38,291 bases of DNA from contig PUKQ01000225.1 of assembly GCA_003550565.1 (NCBI GenBank), positions 1 to 38,291 of the forward strand, written 5' to 3'. Source of the stretch: Syntrophomonadaceae bacterium. Lineage in GTDB: Bacteria; Bacillota; Dethiobacteria; DTU022; PWGO01. Position numbers and translations under genes: made by a program. The notes under the pieces were generated by a model. That model saw only the letters and a list, made by a program, of their open reading frames with translations. It had not been told where the DNA came from and ran no database searches. Shown here one piece after another: positions 27,221 to 36,276 of this stretch. Each line of letters opens with the position of its first letter. Positions within the stretch are counted from its first letter, which is position 1.

Positions 27221-28804
27221 TTAACTCCTTTGGCGTTCTCTGGCCAATAACCTGACGATAGCAATCCCCATAGTCAACGATATAGCCAGGATAAGCAAAG
27301 ATAATCCCGCTACGGAAGCTGATTCTCCGTAATGCATATAATTATAAATCTTAATAGTTAGCGTGGACTGACCGGAAGGAACTACCAGTAAAGTAGCAGC
27401 CAACTCTCCCGCCGTCAGGACAAATATTAAGCCCGCCACCGCCAGGAAATCTTTGCCAAACATAGGCAATTTTACAGATAAGAAAGTATGTAAATTATTC
27501 TTCTGTAATACACTGGCCGCGTTCAAAAGCAGTGTATCCACCCTTTTAAAGCGAGCCAACATAATTAATGCCCCAAAAGGAACAAACCTCACTGCCCCTG
27601 CCAAAACAGGCATAAGCAAAGTACGGTAAAAATGGACCAACAGGTCGTGGTTCCACAAATGGATCAGCCCAATACCAATAAGGGGCGCAGGAATGGGAAG
27701 AGGCAAAATTAACACCGGCCACCAAATATAATTTAATTTGCCACCACCGCTAACATGGCTTGCCGGAGCAGCCACTAGAAAGAGGCTAAAAAGTGCAGCC
27801 CCACTGGCAACAATTAATGTGGAACTAATTTCACGCAGGGAACTCATTATCGGTGTTACCAGGTTATGAAATGAGCCGGTAACAAAAACCAGGCTTATTA
27901 CCGGAACCATAACCTGAAAAGCTATAAGCACTATTGCCAATGTCTGTAATGCCAAGAACCAAGGCGGAAAAGACAGAGGAACCGGTTTCACATCCCGAGG
28001 CTGCTTTGGTGACATGGCCATATTGCGAAAAGCTGCTTGAAATACTGATGCTGCCAATATCATCAAAATCATCAATGGAAAAGCCAAAAGAAAGGCCCGC
28101 ACAGGTTCATAGCTAGCACTGTACTCCGCAAATATTTCCAGAGAATAGGTACTCACTTGAAAAAGAGAAGGCACGCTGTAATCCATAAGGCTGATCAAAA
28201 ACATAAACGCACTTCCGGCAGCAATGGCAGGAGCAGCGGCAGGCAAAACTACCTTTTTAAATACTTTAAAATCGCTTTTCATAACCCGCCCGGCATCAAC
28301 CAGCGATTTATCAACCAGCTCATAACCCAGGAGAGCCATCCCAACGCCAAAGGGAGCCAAAGCCATAAACTGCACCCACCAGCTGATAAAAAGACCATAC
28401 ATGGGTAATTCCGGTAAAAAAGTAGAACCGGCAAAATCATTCCAAAAACGAAAAGCGGAAGCCCAGGAAAGAGCATGAATATATGGAGGCACCACCGCCA
28501 AAACCAGAATCATATACTTCAAGTAACTGCCCACACGAGGGCGCCAGTTGGAAAGGAAATTACCCGCTAAAAGGCCAAGTAATCCTCCTCCCAAAGCTAC
28601 CAGAGACGCAAGTCCTGTGCTACGGGCTAAAAGCTGCAATCTTCTGCCGGTTGGCAAAGTTAATGAAAGCCATTCAGCATTCCCTGAAAATAATTGATTT
28701 AAAGTTTCCACCATCAGAAAAAACACCGGACTGATAATGAATATCAGATAAATAAGCAGCCATGCCCCGTTATTTATTTTATCCATGCTTAGATAAGTGC
28801 GCAT
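27221..28804 (-). CDS. ABC transporter permease, two fused membrane domains (FbpB/AfuB-like)
   Basis: A 527-residue polytopic protein with about 12 hydrophobic segments and two copies of the binding-protein-dependent permease domain. Each copy has an EAA-type coupling loop: 'LVDAGRVMKSDFKVFKKVVLP' in the first half (near residue 180) and 'LLNAASVLQKNNLHTFLSVKLP' in the second. Fused double permeases are normal for the iron(III)/thiamine/putrescine-related importers. The ribosome site before the ATG is weak, so a start six codons later is possible. Confidence 0.92.
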   Translation of the reverse strand: MRTYLSMDKINNGAWLLIYLIFIISPVFFLMVETLNQLFSGNAEWLSLTLPTGRRLQLLARSTGLASLVALGGGLLGLLAGNFLSNWRPRVGSYLKYMILVLAVVPPYIHALSWASAFRFWNDFAGSTFLPELPMYGLFISWWVQFMALAPFGVGMALLGYELVDKSLVDAGRVMKSDFKVFKKVVLPAAAPAIAAGSAFMFLISLMDYSVPSLFQVSTYSLEIFAEYSASYEPVRAFLLAFPLMILMILAASVFQAAFRNMAMSPKQPRDVKPVPLSFPPWFLALQTLAIVLIAFQVMVPVISLVFVTGSFHNLVTPIMSSLREISSTLIVASGAALFSLFLVAAPASHVSGGGKLNYIWWPVLILPLPIPAPLIGIGLIHLWNHDLLVHFYRTLLMPVLAGAVRFVPFGALIMLARFKRVDTLLLNAASVLQKNNLHTFLSVKLPMFGKDFLAVAGLIFVLTAGELAATLLVVPSGQSTLTIKIYNYMHYGESASVAGLSLLILAISLTMGIAIVRLLARERQRS

Positions 28805-28889
28805 TTAAATCACATATTAACCAGCCGGCATATTTTTTTACCTTTTTCCCTTATACGCCGGACTAGTTATTGTCCTTTGGTGGTATGGC

Positions 28890-29927
28890 CTATCTGACAA
28901 ACACTTCCGCTAACTCTTCCTTGGCAACTTCTATATAATCAAATATTTCTTCAAAAGTAACTTCCATTTCTATTAACTCCGCAGTTTCAGTATCTTCATC
29001 CATAGGCCGGACCATCAGATCGATCCAACCAACCTCCAGCAACTCTTTCTCTATTTCCTCACTGACTAAATAATCAATAAGTTGGCGAGCTTCTTGTACG
29101 TTAGCACCACCCCGTATCTTGGCAACAGAATTGGGGATAGAGAGAGTGCCAAATCCGCCTTCTTCTTGATCCAAAAATACTATTTCCACCGGTTCTCCTT
29201 TATTCACAGCCAGTTGCGCATCGTCAGTATCCGTAAGACCCATCACCAATTCACCACTTACCACCATGTCTTTTACCACAGAATTGCCATCAACTACCCT
29301 TACTCCTTTTTCTTGAAGTTCTTCAAAAAATGCCCTGCCGCCATCAGGTCCCAGAGCTGCATACAATGCTGCAGCGTGGGTAGCAGTGGTTCCGAAAAGG
29401 GGATAAGCTATTCCAATCTTATCCGCGGGCACACCACATTTAGTCAATTCAAATATGGAACTAGGATAATCTTCCGGCGAAATCAATTCCTGATTAACAA
29501 TAAGAATCCTTGCCCTTCCCCCAAAACCGGTCCAGGTGCCGTCGGGATCGCGGTAATAATCCGGAATATCGGCTGCTTCTGGAGATTCGTAAGGAGTAAG
29601 GACATCTTGATTTTTTAAGACAACTGTCTGGGCAAATTCCCCGTTCCAAAAAACATCCGCCTGAGGGTTGTCCTTTTCAGCAATTAGTCGATTAATAAGG
29701 CCGGTAGTTTTAGCAGCCTCTACATCATATACGGCATCAACCTTAATTCCGCTTTCTTCTTCAAATTTTTCCAGGATTGGTTCCGCAAACATTTGATCTA
29801 CAGAAGTATAAACTACCACTCGACCTCCATCTTCTGGCTGACAGGAAAAAAGCATTAAAGAAGTTAAAATAAGCAAAACAAGGATTAAAAAAACTTTACC
29901 GTCTTGATTATTTTTTAAATAAGACAT
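28890..29927 (-). CDS. Solute-binding lipoprotein of a COG1840-type (iron(III)-like) ABC importer
   Basis: A signal peptide with lipobox 'LMLFSC' makes it a lipoprotein. The mature part has the family landmarks 'VVVYTSVDQMFAEPILEKFE', 'ADVFWNGE', 'DPDGTWTGFGGRARILIVN', 'GLTDTDDA' and 'IPNSVA'. I do not see the adjacent Tyr-Tyr pair that coordinates iron in classical FbpA, so the substrate could be another ion or organic ligand. The track ORF uses a GTG; AGGGTGG is placed better for the ATG at 29927 (345 residues). A TATAAT-like -10 on the minus strand (29958-29963) suggests the operon promoter starts just upstream. Confidence 0.9.
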   Translation of the reverse strand: MSYLKNNQDGKVFLILVLLILTSLMLFSCQPEDGGRVVVYTSVDQMFAEPILEKFEEESGIKVDAVYDVEAAKTTGLINRLIAEKDNPQADVFWNGEFAQTVVLKNQDVLTPYESPEAADIPDYYRDPDGTWTGFGGRARILIVNQELISPEDYPSSIFELTKCGVPADKIGIAYPLFGTTATHAAALYAALGPDGGRAFFEELQEKGVRVVDGNSVVKDMVVSGELVMGLTDTDDAQLAVNKGEPVEIVFLDQEEGGFGTLSIPNSVAKIRGGANVQEARQLIDYLVSEEIEKELLEVGWIDLMVRPMDEDTETAELIEMEVTFEEIFDYIEVAKEELAEVFVR

Positions 29928-30136
29928 AATGACCACCCTTTCTAGCTGTAATATGTAATTATAAATTTTAAAGATTGAAGCAAAAACTGAATAAAATCGA
30001 TCTTGGGAAATAGAAAACTGATTTAATTAATATTTAGGCAAAATATTTTCCCGTCTCTGAGAGAAGCTTGAGTGGGAGATGAATTGACAGTTGTTGTTTT
30101 AAGCTGTGAATTCTAAATCCTTAAAAGCTTACTTGT

Positions 30137-31582
30137 TTATCTTCTGCCAGGAGGCTCTTTAGGAGGAGGTTCCCAAGGTTTTCTCCTACCACGTCTTCTC
30201 GAACTACTACTACTTCTTCTTCCACCTCCACCACCGTTTCCTCCACTGCTGTTGTCTGCGCCGCTTCCGGTCCCGGAATCACCCCCAAACGCCCCATCAA
30301 AGCTCATCATACTTTCTCTCAACCCACTAAGAGGGCCACCGGTTATAGGCAAACGATCCAATGATCGGGCAGCAGCCCAATTAGCATCAGTGGGATTGCC
30401 GGCAGTAGCAACTTCCCCACCAACCCGAACCAAGTCCACTACACCTCCGCTCACAGGAAGCCCGGTTCTCCCCTGCAAATAACTTAACCCTCCGGATTGA
30501 AGTAATGAACCCAAAAGGCTTGCAAGACTCCCTAACAAACCCGCTTCTGTCCCTTGGGTAGCAGCTGTACCCGCACCATCGCTGGCGAGCCAATCCGGTA
30601 TATTGCCACCACCTTCTTGAAAACCGCCATCATGGGCCAAAACACCGGCAGTTCTGAATAATATAATATTAAGTAACATAAATCCCACTAATACCCCTGC
30701 AGTACCAACACTTATCCTTTTATATTTCAACAAAAACATCAGGACTAAAAAGGCAATTCCCATAATAATAGCACTATAGGGTTTGAAAGGAAGAAAATAA
30801 GATATAAGCAAACCTGCAAAGACACCGGATAATCCTATGAAAATAAAAGCTACATTAAGATACTGTGCTTTCTTTTTAAAAGTAAATATCCAATCTATAT
30901 TGGCCAAATAAAAAACATAAAAAACACCGCCCTTTAATTGAGCATTAAAAGAAAAAAAGGCCATCAAAGCCAATACCAAAATAATAAATGGATTACTAAT
31001 AAACAAACTAAGCAGCAAAGCAACTGAACACCACAACAGCAAAGGTAAAGCCCAGGAATCACCGGCAGCAGAAACACATTGATAAAACCAGGAAGGAGCT
31101 CCCACCAGATCCTTAAAAAACCTTAGCAGGCCAAAGCTTTTTATTCGAAAAAACAAAGCTTGGCAAAGTATTACCACCATTATCCAAAAAATACTTACCG
31201 TAAGTTTCGTTCCTTCTACGGCCATAATAGGGGTATACCATCTCTCCCTAAAAATAACAAAACCATCATTTACAAAAACCACCAGATAGAGGTTAACCGC
31301 AAATATTACTACAAAAACCGCTACCATGATAATTAACTGCCTCCGGGTGATATTGCGGATACCTTCTTTAAAATTGTTAAACATTACAATTATAAAATTT
31401 AACAATGCCCTGGGCGGAGGAATGCTTTCTAAAGTTACGTCTTCCCCGGCAGTTAAGACATCTTCTTCAACATCATTTTTTTCTGTCTCCCACTGCTTCC
31501 CATTTTCTTCTTGCACATTTCCGTTTTCTTTATTTCCGTTTTTTTCACGCTCGTCATCCAAACTAAATTCCCTCCCACCCAT
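30137..31582 (-). CDS. Unrecognised polytopic membrane protein with a basic Gly/Ser/Arg/Pro-rich tail
   Basis: I do not recognise a family. Residues ~1-50 are acidic and Asn/Glu/Lys-rich without hydrophobic stretches. About seven transmembrane segments lie between residues ~85 and 320 ('MVAVFVVIFAVNLYLVVF', 'LPLLLWCSVALLLSLFI' and others). The C-terminal ~150 residues are soluble, Gly/Ala/Ser-rich, and finish with a run of glycines, a run of serines, then repeated arginines and 'KPWEPPPKEPPGRR'. The tail carries over a dozen positive charges. By charge it may stay cytoplasmic and bind nucleic acid or phospholipid, but this is speculation. It is a single gene, divergent from the solo LuxR gene. 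The ribosome site (GGGAT) is weak. Confidence 0.75.
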   Translation of the reverse strand: MGGREFSLDDEREKNGNKENGNVQEENGKQWETEKNDVEEDVLTAGEDVTLESIPPPRALLNFIIVMFNNFKEGIRNITRRQLIIMVAVFVVIFAVNLYLVVFVNDGFVIFRERWYTPIMAVEGTKLTVSIFWIMVVILCQALFFRIKSFGLLRFFKDLVGAPSWFYQCVSAAGDSWALPLLLWCSVALLLSLFISNPFIILVLALMAFFSFNAQLKGGVFYVFYLANIDWIFTFKKKAQYLNVAFIFIGLSGVFAGLLISYFLPFKPYSAIIMGIAFLVLMFLLKYKRISVGTAGVLVGFMLLNIILFRTAGVLAHDGGFQEGGGNIPDWLASDGAGTAATQGTEAGLLGSLASLLGSLLQSGGLSYLQGRTGLPVSGGVVDLVRVGGEVATAGNPTDANWAAARSLDRLPITGGPLSGLRESMMSFDGAFGGDSGTGSGADNSSGGNGGGGGRRSSSSSRRRGRRKPWEPPPKEPPGRR

Positions 31583-31757
31583 GAAGTTATCCCAGATTAA
31601 AATAAATCAAAAATTATAATAGCGACCTTAAAACACCAGACACACAATTTATAATTTTTTACAAATGGGTGATCTCACATTGATATGCTCTTCATGTTTG
31701 ATAATATAGGAAATTCATGAATTCTTGCATTAAAATTACCATTTGGAGGGAAAAAAA

Positions 31758-31781
31758 TAAATCATACTAAAGTATGATTTA
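31758..31781. promoter_or_regulatory. 24-bp palindrome, candidate operator of the solo LuxR protein
   Basis: TAAATCATACT and AGTATGATTTA are perfect 11-base arms around two bases. It lies about 40 bases upstream of the extended -10 at 31818 and between the two divergent genes. The size and symmetry suit a homodimeric regulator, such as the LuxR-type protein encoded next to it (inference). Confidence 0.55.
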
Positions 31782-31817
31782 TAGTTTTAAAAATATATAT
31801 TAGAAAATTTTAAATTG

Positions 31818-31826
31818 TGGTATAAT
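31818..31826 (+). promoter_or_regulatory. Extended -10 promoter of the solo LuxR gene
   Basis: TGG directly followed by a perfect TATAAT. No good -35 is present, which extended -10 promoters tolerate and which also fits activation from the upstream palindrome. The leader would be about 110 bases. Confidence 0.5.
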
Positions 31827-31941
31827 AAGAACACCATATTAGTTATTTTCCTGGTTAAAATTTAGTTGACCTGGAAAACGCCTTCAAATTTATGTATAGA
31901 TAAACTAAAATAAATAAATTAAGAAAGTAGGTTTAACTTAC

Positions 31942-32211
31942 ATGCAAGACATAAGCGAGCCTCTTACAAAGCGAGAATTAGAAGTGCTAAAACTCTTGAT
32001 AGAAGGGCACTCCAACGAAGATATTTCCAAAATATTATTTATTAGTGTAGCCACAGTAAAAAGCCACCTTCAAAACACCTATAGAAAACTCCATGTAACC
32101 AGTCGCACCAAAGCCATGGTCCGCGCCTACGAACTAAGACTGTTTTCAAACAACGAAAAAACAAAGCAGGGGGATTCCTCACCTTCTCCACATTATGTAA
32201 TGAGACTTTAG
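31942..32211 (+). CDS. Solo LuxR-type (GerE-like) DNA-binding protein
   Basis: An 89-residue protein consisting almost only of a LuxR C-terminal helix-turn-helix: 'LTKRELEVLKLLIEGHSNEDISKILFIS' with the recognition helix 'VATVKSHLQNTYRKL'. It has no receiver or ligand domain. Bacillus GerE (a sporulation regulator) has the same architecture, but orthology cannot be claimed. The polar 20-residue tail is probably disordered. The ribosome site (GTAGG) is weak and 10 bases away. The stop overlaps the convergent mscS stop by four bases. Confidence 0.88.
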   Translation: MQDISEPLTKRELEVLKLLIEGHSNEDISKILFISVATVKSHLQNTYRKLHVTSRTKAMVRAYELRLFSNNEKTKQGDSSPSPHYVMRL

Positions 32212-33002
32212 GCTGAGGGCATATGCACGTCCATCTGAGGATAAGGTATAATTATGCCTTCATTGTCAAAAGCGACTTTAACTTTCTCCATCAGTTCAAA
32301 GTACAAAGGCCAGTAGTCGGTTGCCGCACACCATACCCGGTAATAGATTATTACGGCATGATCTCCGTGTTCGCCTACAACAATCATGGGTTCCGGTTCA
32401 TCGAATATAAGGGGATGTTCATCGGCAATACGCTGCAATACTTCTCTAACTTTATTAATGTCATTCCCGTAATCAACACCTAACTTAAAATCTATGCGGC
32501 GGGTTTCATAAGCAGAATAATTTACAACACTATTATTGGAAAGAGCGCCGTTGGGAATAACTATTTTACGATTATCCGGTGTATCAAGCACCGTGTAGAA
32601 AACTTGAATTTCTTTAACAGTTCCGGCATAACCGGCGGCTTCAATATAATCTCCCGTTTGGAAAGGTTTTAGCAATAAGATGAGCACTCCGCCGGCAAAA
32701 TTAGACAAACTTCCCTGAAGAGCCAACCCCACAGCAAAGCTTGCTGCTGCAAGCACAGCTATAAAAGCCGTCATTTCCACGCCCAACATAGAAACCACAG
32801 AAATGATTAATAAAACTTGCAATGCAACTTTTATCAGGGATACTAAAAAGGACTGAAGCGATTCATCTAATTTGCTCTTGCTCATATTACCGGTAATTAA
32901 TTTGGCTATCCATTTGATCACATATAGACCCGCAACAAGAAAAACTATGGCAAGAACAATTCTTTCTGCATAACTAATTAGAAGATCTACTGATACATCC
33001 AT
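32208..33002 (-). CDS. Small-conductance mechanosensitive channel, MscS family
   Basis: It relieves turgor on hypo-osmotic shock. Three transmembrane helices are followed by the pore-lining TM3 'FAVGLALQGSLSNFAGGVLILLLKPFQTGDYIE', the MscS hallmark. Next come a beta domain with 'IPNGALSNNSVVNYS' and the alpha/beta cage domain. At 264 residues it is the minimal MscS size. The track ORF uses a TTG two codons earlier; I use the ATG because GGGAAGTG is spaced for it. Confidence 0.95.
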   Translation of the reverse strand: MDVSVDLLISYAERIVLAIVFLVAGLYVIKWIAKLITGNMSKSKLDESLQSFLVSLIKVALQVLLIISVVSMLGVEMTAFIAVLAAASFAVGLALQGSLSNFAGGVLILLLKPFQTGDYIEAAGYAGTVKEIQVFYTVLDTPDNRKIVIPNGALSNNSVVNYSAYETRRIDFKLGVDYGNDINKVREVLQRIADEHPLIFDEPEPMIVVGEHGDHAVIIYYRVWCAATDYWPLYFELMEKVKVAFDNEGIIIPYPQMDVHMPSA

Positions 33003-33038
33003 AAGCAATCACTTCCCGTGCTTAAAGGTAATTTTTAT

Positions 33039-34970
33039 TTAACTACACATTTTATCCGGCAGCTGTCTAAAGTTTATTTCTGTATGCAATCGATTGATGA
33101 AATCTTCTTTATCTACCTGCCCTATATCCCCTTCATTCCGGTGGCGTACAGCTACCCTTCCGGATTCCACTTCTTTTTCACCCACAACCAGCATATAGGG
33201 AATTTTCTGCAGCTGGGCATCACGTATTTTTTTGCCTAAATTCTCACTGCGTAGATCAGCCTCTACCCGAAATCCTTCATTGAATAATCTTTCCTTAAGT
33301 TCAAGAGCATGGCTGTGCTGATTATCGGTAAGTGGCAATACCATCACCTGCACGGGCGCAAGCCACGTGGGAAAAGCCCCGGCAAAATGTTCTATGAGCA
33401 GGGCCAAAAACCGCTCCATGGCCCCATAAATAACCCGGTGAATAATAACCGGCCGATGTTCTTCTCCGTCACTACCCACATAGGTAAGGTCAAACTTCTC
33501 CGGCATCTGAAAATCCAGCTGGATGGTACCGCACTGCCAGGTTCTACCCAAACAATCCCGCAGGTGAAAATCTATTTTGGGCCCGTAAAATGCTCCCTCT
33601 CCTTCGCTGATCATAAAGTCCAAATTTCTATTTTCCAACACAGTTTTTAAAATTGAAACAGCTTTATCCCATTCTTCAATGCTTCCCATTGACTTTTCCG
33701 GGCGCGTGCTTAGCTCTATTTTATAATCAAAACCAAAAACACTGTAAAATCGATCAATCATATCTATAATACCGCCCACCTCTTCTTCTACCTGTTCCGG
33801 CAGCATAAACAAGTGGGCATCATCCTGGGTGAAACTTCTTACCCGCATTAAGCCGTGCAAGGTCCCGGAAAGCTCATGACGGTGCACCTGCCCCAGTTCG
33901 GCAATACGCAGGGGGAAATCACGGTAACTACGCATTTGAGAGAGATAAATCAGCATGGCCCCGGGACAGTTCATGGGCTTAATAGCATAGTCTTTTTCAT
34001 CCAAATTTGAAAAGTACATGTTTTCCTGATAATGTTCCCAGTGCCCGGAACGTTTCCATAAATCACAATCAAGTAATAAAGGGGTTCTAATTTCCTGATA
34101 ACCGGCTTTTTTATGTTCTTCCCGCCAAAAATGTTCCAATTCATGCCATATAATCATCCCGTTAGGGTGGAAAAAGGGGCATCCCGGCGCTTCCTGGTGC
34201 AAGCTGAAAAGATCCAGCTCCCTGGCCAATTTGCGGTGATCCCTTTTTTTGGCTTCTTCTAACAGCTGCAGATGTTTTTTCAAGCGTTTTTTTTCGGGGA
34301 ATGAAACACCGTAAATACGCTGCAACATGGGATTTATTTCACTGCCTCGCCAATACGCCCCCGCCAGGCCGGTTAACTTATAAGCTTTCACATATCCGGT
34401 AGAAGGTAGATGGGGCCCCCGGCACAGATCAATAAATTCACCCTCCCGGTAGCATGTTACTTCCTCTTCCGGAGGCAATTCTGCAATCAATTCTAATTTA
34501 AACTTTTCCCCTTTTTCGCGAAAATATACCTCCGCCTCATCACGTTCCATAATAAATTTTTCCAGCGGAATATCTTCATCAATCACTTTTTGCATTTCCG
34601 CTTCAATGTTTTCCAGATCATTTGCGGAAATAGCATTCGGAAACTCAAAGTCATAATAAAAACCATTTTCTATAGCAGGCCCGATACCCAGCCGGGCAGC
34701 GGGGTAAAGACGCTTTACTGCATGTGCCAGCACATGACTGCTGGTATGCCAGTATACCTTTGCCCCCTCGGGGTCATCAAAGGTGAGAAATTCCACCTTG
34801 CTGGTATTTTCCAATGAAGAGGCCAAATCCATTATTTCTCCATCTACATAAGCAGCTACCACTTTGCCGGAGTTTTTGAATGATACTTCGTTGAGTAATT
34901 CTAACAATGTAATACCTTGCAAACAATGGTGTGAAGAATTGCCTTCTATTTCTACATTTATATATGCCAA
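33039..34970 (-). CDS. thrS: Threonyl-tRNA synthetase
   Basis: An N-terminal TGS domain (1-65), an editing domain with 'HTSSHVLAHAV' and 'CRGPH', a class II catalytic core with 'MNCPGAML' (zinc Cys), 'HRHELSGTLHGLMRVRSFTQDD' and 'HRVIYGAMERF', and an anticodon-binding domain ('PVQVMVLPLTD', 'VVGEKEVESG'). The length is 643 residues, normal. TTG start behind GGAGGAG. Only 59 bases separate it from the oxidoreductase gene upstream. No T-box leader precedes it, although one is common for thrS in Firmicutes. Confidence 0.97.
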   Translation of the reverse strand: MAYINVEIEGNSSHHCLQGITLLELLNEVSFKNSGKVVAAYVDGEIMDLASSLENTSKVEFLTFDDPEGAKVYWHTSSHVLAHAVKRLYPAARLGIGPAIENGFYYDFEFPNAISANDLENIEAEMQKVIDEDIPLEKFIMERDEAEVYFREKGEKFKLELIAELPPEEEVTCYREGEFIDLCRGPHLPSTGYVKAYKLTGLAGAYWRGSEINPMLQRIYGVSFPEKKRLKKHLQLLEEAKKRDHRKLARELDLFSLHQEAPGCPFFHPNGMIIWHELEHFWREEHKKAGYQEIRTPLLLDCDLWKRSGHWEHYQENMYFSNLDEKDYAIKPMNCPGAMLIYLSQMRSYRDFPLRIAELGQVHRHELSGTLHGLMRVRSFTQDDAHLFMLPEQVEEEVGGIIDMIDRFYSVFGFDYKIELSTRPEKSMGSIEEWDKAVSILKTVLENRNLDFMISEGEGAFYGPKIDFHLRDCLGRTWQCGTIQLDFQMPEKFDLTYVGSDGEEHRPVIIHRVIYGAMERFLALLIEHFAGAFPTWLAPVQVMVLPLTDNQHSHALELKERLFNEGFRVEADLRSENLGKKIRDAQLQKIPYMLVVGEKEVESGRVAVRHRNEGDIGQVDKEDFINRLHTEINFRQLPDKMCS

Positions 34971-35029
34971 TTAATGCTCCTCCAAACTATTAAAAAAAAT
35001 AAGCAACAAACTTTAAGTAATTAGACCAC

Positions 35030-36130
35030 TTAATTCTCTCGGACTTCTATGCCTCTCCGGGATAGCTCTTTCAAAAATTCATCAGGATTAACAGCTCCAT
35101 CAGCTTCCGGAGCGAAAACACCGGTGCGCTTTATTTCACCTCTTCCCAACATTAGTGTGCCAATAGCAAATGGCAAACCGGTTAAATTGTTCATGTGATC
35201 CACAGCTTGATAGACTAAGCTTTTACGTATACCATCCTTTTGTCCGTGCACATCTACCCGAATAGAGGAAAAACTTTCTTTTGGCCCGATATTATGCAGC
35301 AGAGGCATGGCTTTTTTAAACATTTTCCCCAGTATATCCTTTTTAGCAGGGGAATTGGTCATCCTAATTTTGGACATTCCCTTGATAAAGTTATTTAATG
35401 GATTTTCTTTTAATCCCCCTTTAAGGGTTACCGTCTTAACATCGGTAAGATAGCGAGGTATGGTTATAGGTTCCGGATGACCTAAATTAAATGTTTTTAC
35501 TTCCCCCATAGGTTTCATAAAATAAACCGTCTCCGGCTTACTGCCTGCTTTTACTTGCAAAGATTCTCCATTTTTATAAGTAGGAACATAACCGTCAAAA
35601 ATATGCAAGGTATGAAGAATAACTGCCATCCCCTCCGAGTCATTTGCGCTTCCGCCCCAGTAGACGTTGATGACATCTACTTCATCAAGTTCTTCATAAC
35701 CTTTGCGAGCCAGCAGGTTGCTCAATCCGGGAGTCCACCCCATACCCGTCATTATTTTTACCCCTTGTTTCTTTGCCTTCTCATCAAGGGGTAAGATAGA
35801 GTAAACAGCGTCATGATCATCGCAAATGCTTGTATAATTTACCCCTGCTTCAATACAGGCATCAACAACCTTCTTTTCAAAACGGTAAAAAGGACCTATG
35901 GCCCCGGCAGCCACATCATAGTCCTTTAAAGAATTCACTAGATTATCATGCTCCAGAGCATTTACACTTTTTACATCTATTCGATGGTTACCCAAACTTC
36001 CGGCAAAATCTTTAGCCGCTGCCGTATTAATATCTGCTATCGTCAGTCGCTCTACATCCTCCTGTTCGGCCAGGTCCCTTACGCACCTTTTGGCCATGTC
36101 TCCGGCTCCCCCTAATACAATTACCCTCAA
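35030..36130 (-). CDS. Saccharopine-dehydrogenase-family NAD(P)-dependent oxidoreductase
   Basis: A Rossmann N-terminus 'VIVLGGAGDMAKRCVRDLA' (GxGxxG), then 'DYDVAAGAIGPFYRFEKKVVDACIEAGVNYTSICDD' and 'GMGWTPGLSNLLARKG', typical of the COG1748 group. Members include saccharopine and carboxynorspermidine dehydrogenases and many of unknown substrate. At 366 residues it is near the size of the single-domain enzymes. TTG start behind GGGGGAG. It is encoded just before thrS. The substrate cannot be told from sequence. Confidence 0.85.
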   Translation of the reverse strand: MRVIVLGGAGDMAKRCVRDLAEQEDVERLTIADINTAAAKDFAGSLGNHRIDVKSVNALEHDNLVNSLKDYDVAAGAIGPFYRFEKKVVDACIEAGVNYTSICDDHDAVYSILPLDEKAKKQGVKIMTGMGWTPGLSNLLARKGYEELDEVDVINVYWGGSANDSEGMAVILHTLHIFDGYVPTYKNGESLQVKAGSKPETVYFMKPMGEVKTFNLGHPEPITIPRYLTDVKTVTLKGGLKENPLNNFIKGMSKIRMTNSPAKKDILGKMFKKAMPLLHNIGPKESFSSIRVDVHGQKDGIRKSLVYQAVDHMNNLTGLPFAIGTLMLGRGEIKRTGVFAPEADGAVNPDEFLKELSRRGIEVREN

Positions 36131-36276
36131 TTCATCTCCCCCTATTTAATTAATATCTAAATAATACTTAATTTCAGAGCAGCATTTAAGTGCTTCTTCA
36201 GCTCAAACAAATTAAAGTATGTTTATTTACTTTTTTATATTCTCATTTATCTTTCCATATTCCTGCCCATAATAAT

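Larger units (their letters stand above)
31583..31941. other. Divergent intergenic region before the solo LuxR gene
   Basis: 359 AT-rich bases with a 24-bp palindrome (listed separately) and two plus-strand promoter candidates: TTGATA-16-TAATAT at 31680-31707, and an extended -10 TGGTATAAT at 31818-31826. GGAGGG at 31745-31750 precedes no usable start codon. No ORF worth calling. Confidence 0.5.

Noticed and set aside
29082-29618. 178-residue plus-strand ORF opposite the solute-binding protein gene
   Set aside because: Antisense shadow without ribosome site; the opposite frame has clear family motifs, a signal peptide and a lipobox.
29928-30136. Fur box upstream of the ABC importer operon
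   Set aside because: No GATAATGATAATCATTATC-like repeat is present; the stretch is simply AT-rich with one possible -10.
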